NCBI GenBank assembly: GCA_017609885.1
Contig: JAFCDB010000003.1
Coordinates: 1-36,551, forward strand
Length of the DNA: 36,551 nt
Source: Candidatus Pacearchaeota archaeon
Lineage (GTDB): Archaea > Nanobdellota > Nanobdellia > Pacearchaeales > GW2011-AR1
Reading direction: 5' to 3'
In this document: piece by piece, positions 35,540-36,551 of the stretch
Layout of the letters: the number at the start of each line of letters is the position of its first letter
How positions within the stretch are numbered: position 1 is the first letter of the stretch
Program-made: the position numbers and the translations under genes
The notes under the pieces: model-generated
Database searches by the model: none
What the model was told of the DNA's origin: nothing
The model's input: only the letters and a program-made list of their open reading frames with translations

Positions 35540-36551
35540 TTTAGTTTTAAAAGATTTTGAAAATAACAAAAAGATAGTTGATACTTTTTCTTTAAATAAG
35601 AAATCGGCTTTAATTTCTAGGGCGGGTGATACTTCGGTTATGGGAAAAAGTAAAAACACCCGTTCTAGTTTTTTATTTGACAGCATAGAGTTAAACAGAC
35701 AAGAACAGATTTTAGAAATTGCTAGGAATTTAAAAAAAGGTGAGCGTGGTGTTTGCTTAACTTACATAGCTAGTAAGTTAAAAAAGAATGATGAGAATAA
35801 AAAGTTTTTTGAAAAAATAGTTAAAGCTATTAGAGATAAGCGAGAGTTTGATGTTAGTGAAGAGTTTAAGAAAGGTGTTAATATTTTTGAGAAAGGTTAC
35901 AGCAAAAAACTAGTAGAGAAAACAGAACACGGGCGAGGGATTGTTAAAGCGTTGTATGGCTATCAAAGAGAGATTTTAATTAAGAGAGGTATAAGCGAGG
36001 TTTGGGATGATTATTTAGGTAGGGTTAGTTTGATTGAAGATAAAGAAAAACGCGAGAGAAAAATAAAAGAGTGTGCAGACGCTAGGGCATTTTTAGACGA
36101 GAGAGGATTTTTAGAGTTTATACCCGACGCACGAAACGGAATACAAATATATCATAGTTTAAGATTAATGGAAAGTAGCGCGGGCTTGAAAATAACACGA
36201 GAGAATTATAACGTTATGGATTTAGGGAATAAAGAAGATATGATTAAAGGCGCGTTAGCTGAAAGTGGGCTTAATGATTTTAATGAGGAGTTGAAACAAG
36301 TTAATGAGATTGTTAAGCAAGAACTAAAAAGTAAAAATAAATTAGTTGAATTTAAACCCGAAATACCTAAACCCGCAAAAAATGATTATGGTGATTTTGG
36401 ATTAATGAATAAAGGAAATAAGAAATTTACAAAAATCTATTATGATATTGAAACAGATTATAAACAAGAGCCGTGTTTAGTTGGTGTTTATAATAAAGAT
36501 TTGAAGAGGATTATTTTAGCGCAAGTTGTTAAAGAGATTAGGTTAAAAGAG
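35532..36551 (+). CDS. Family B DNA polymerase-like protein, N-terminal extension plus start of exonuclease domain (truncated by window end)
   Basis: GTG start; open for 340 codons to window end; 'KFTKIYYDIETDYKQEPCLVGVYNKD' resembles PolB ExoI (DIE) motif. Not in supplied ORF list. Confidence 0.75.
   Translation, partial: MDNLVLKDFENNKKIVDTFSLNKKSALISRAGDTSVMGKSKNTRSSFLFDSIELNRQEQILEIARNLKKGERGVCLTYIASKLKKNDENKKFFEKIVKAIRDKREFDVSEEFKKGVNIFEKGYSKKLVEKTEHGRGIVKALYGYQREILIKRGISEVWDDYLGRVSLIEDKEKRERKIKECADARAFLDERGFLEFIPDARNGIQIYHSLRLMESSAGLKITRENYNVMDLGNKEDMIKGALAESGLNDFNEELKQVNEIVKQELKSKNKLVEFKPEIPKPAKNDYGDFGLMNKGNKKFTKIYYDIETDYKQEPCLVGVYNKDLKRIILAQVVKEIRLKE

Noticed and set aside
35519-35545. 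Programmed frameshift joining AEP and PolB ORFs
   Set aside because: A GTG start and 8-nt overlap explain coupling; no slippery heptamer is evident.

Overview
AT-rich archaeal chromosome segment; gene content and operon layout suggest a DPANN-like lineage (inference, no taxonomic search run). From left to right: a transposase tail; pyrE-pyrF followed by a decayed pyrC/pyrD/pyrK fusion remnant; a ribosomal protein/RNAP operon (L21e, RpoF, DUF655, S13, S4, S11, RpoD, tRNA-Leu, L18e, L13, S9) with small ORFs inserted; HicB/HicA; DUF1003; K+ channel; SNase; XerA-like recombinase; HAD hydrolase. Next is a region of unusual shared DNA 'words' around two coiled-coil + winged-helix proteins (14.5-16.5 kb). 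Then a probable replication origin with ORB-like repeats beside Orc1/Cdc6, followed by PolD small subunit, a dNTPase-like HD protein and PolD large subunit. A convergent RelE/antitoxin pair and a TctA/DUF112 permease follow. From about 29.3 kb to the window end is a compact mobile-element-like operon: divergent wHTH gene, palindromic operators, two RHH proteins, an Sm-like protein, three paralogous unknown acidic proteins, a P-loop ATPase, Zn-finger proteins, 10-bp iterons and hairpins, an AEP primase, and a PolB running off the end. Best candidates for undescribed biology: (1) the repeat words shared between the 14.6-14.8 kb control region and the linker-coding DNA of the two wHTH genes, read in more than one frame; (2) the primase/polymerase element with its tandem paralog family; (3) a tRNA-Leu with apparent AAG anticodon.
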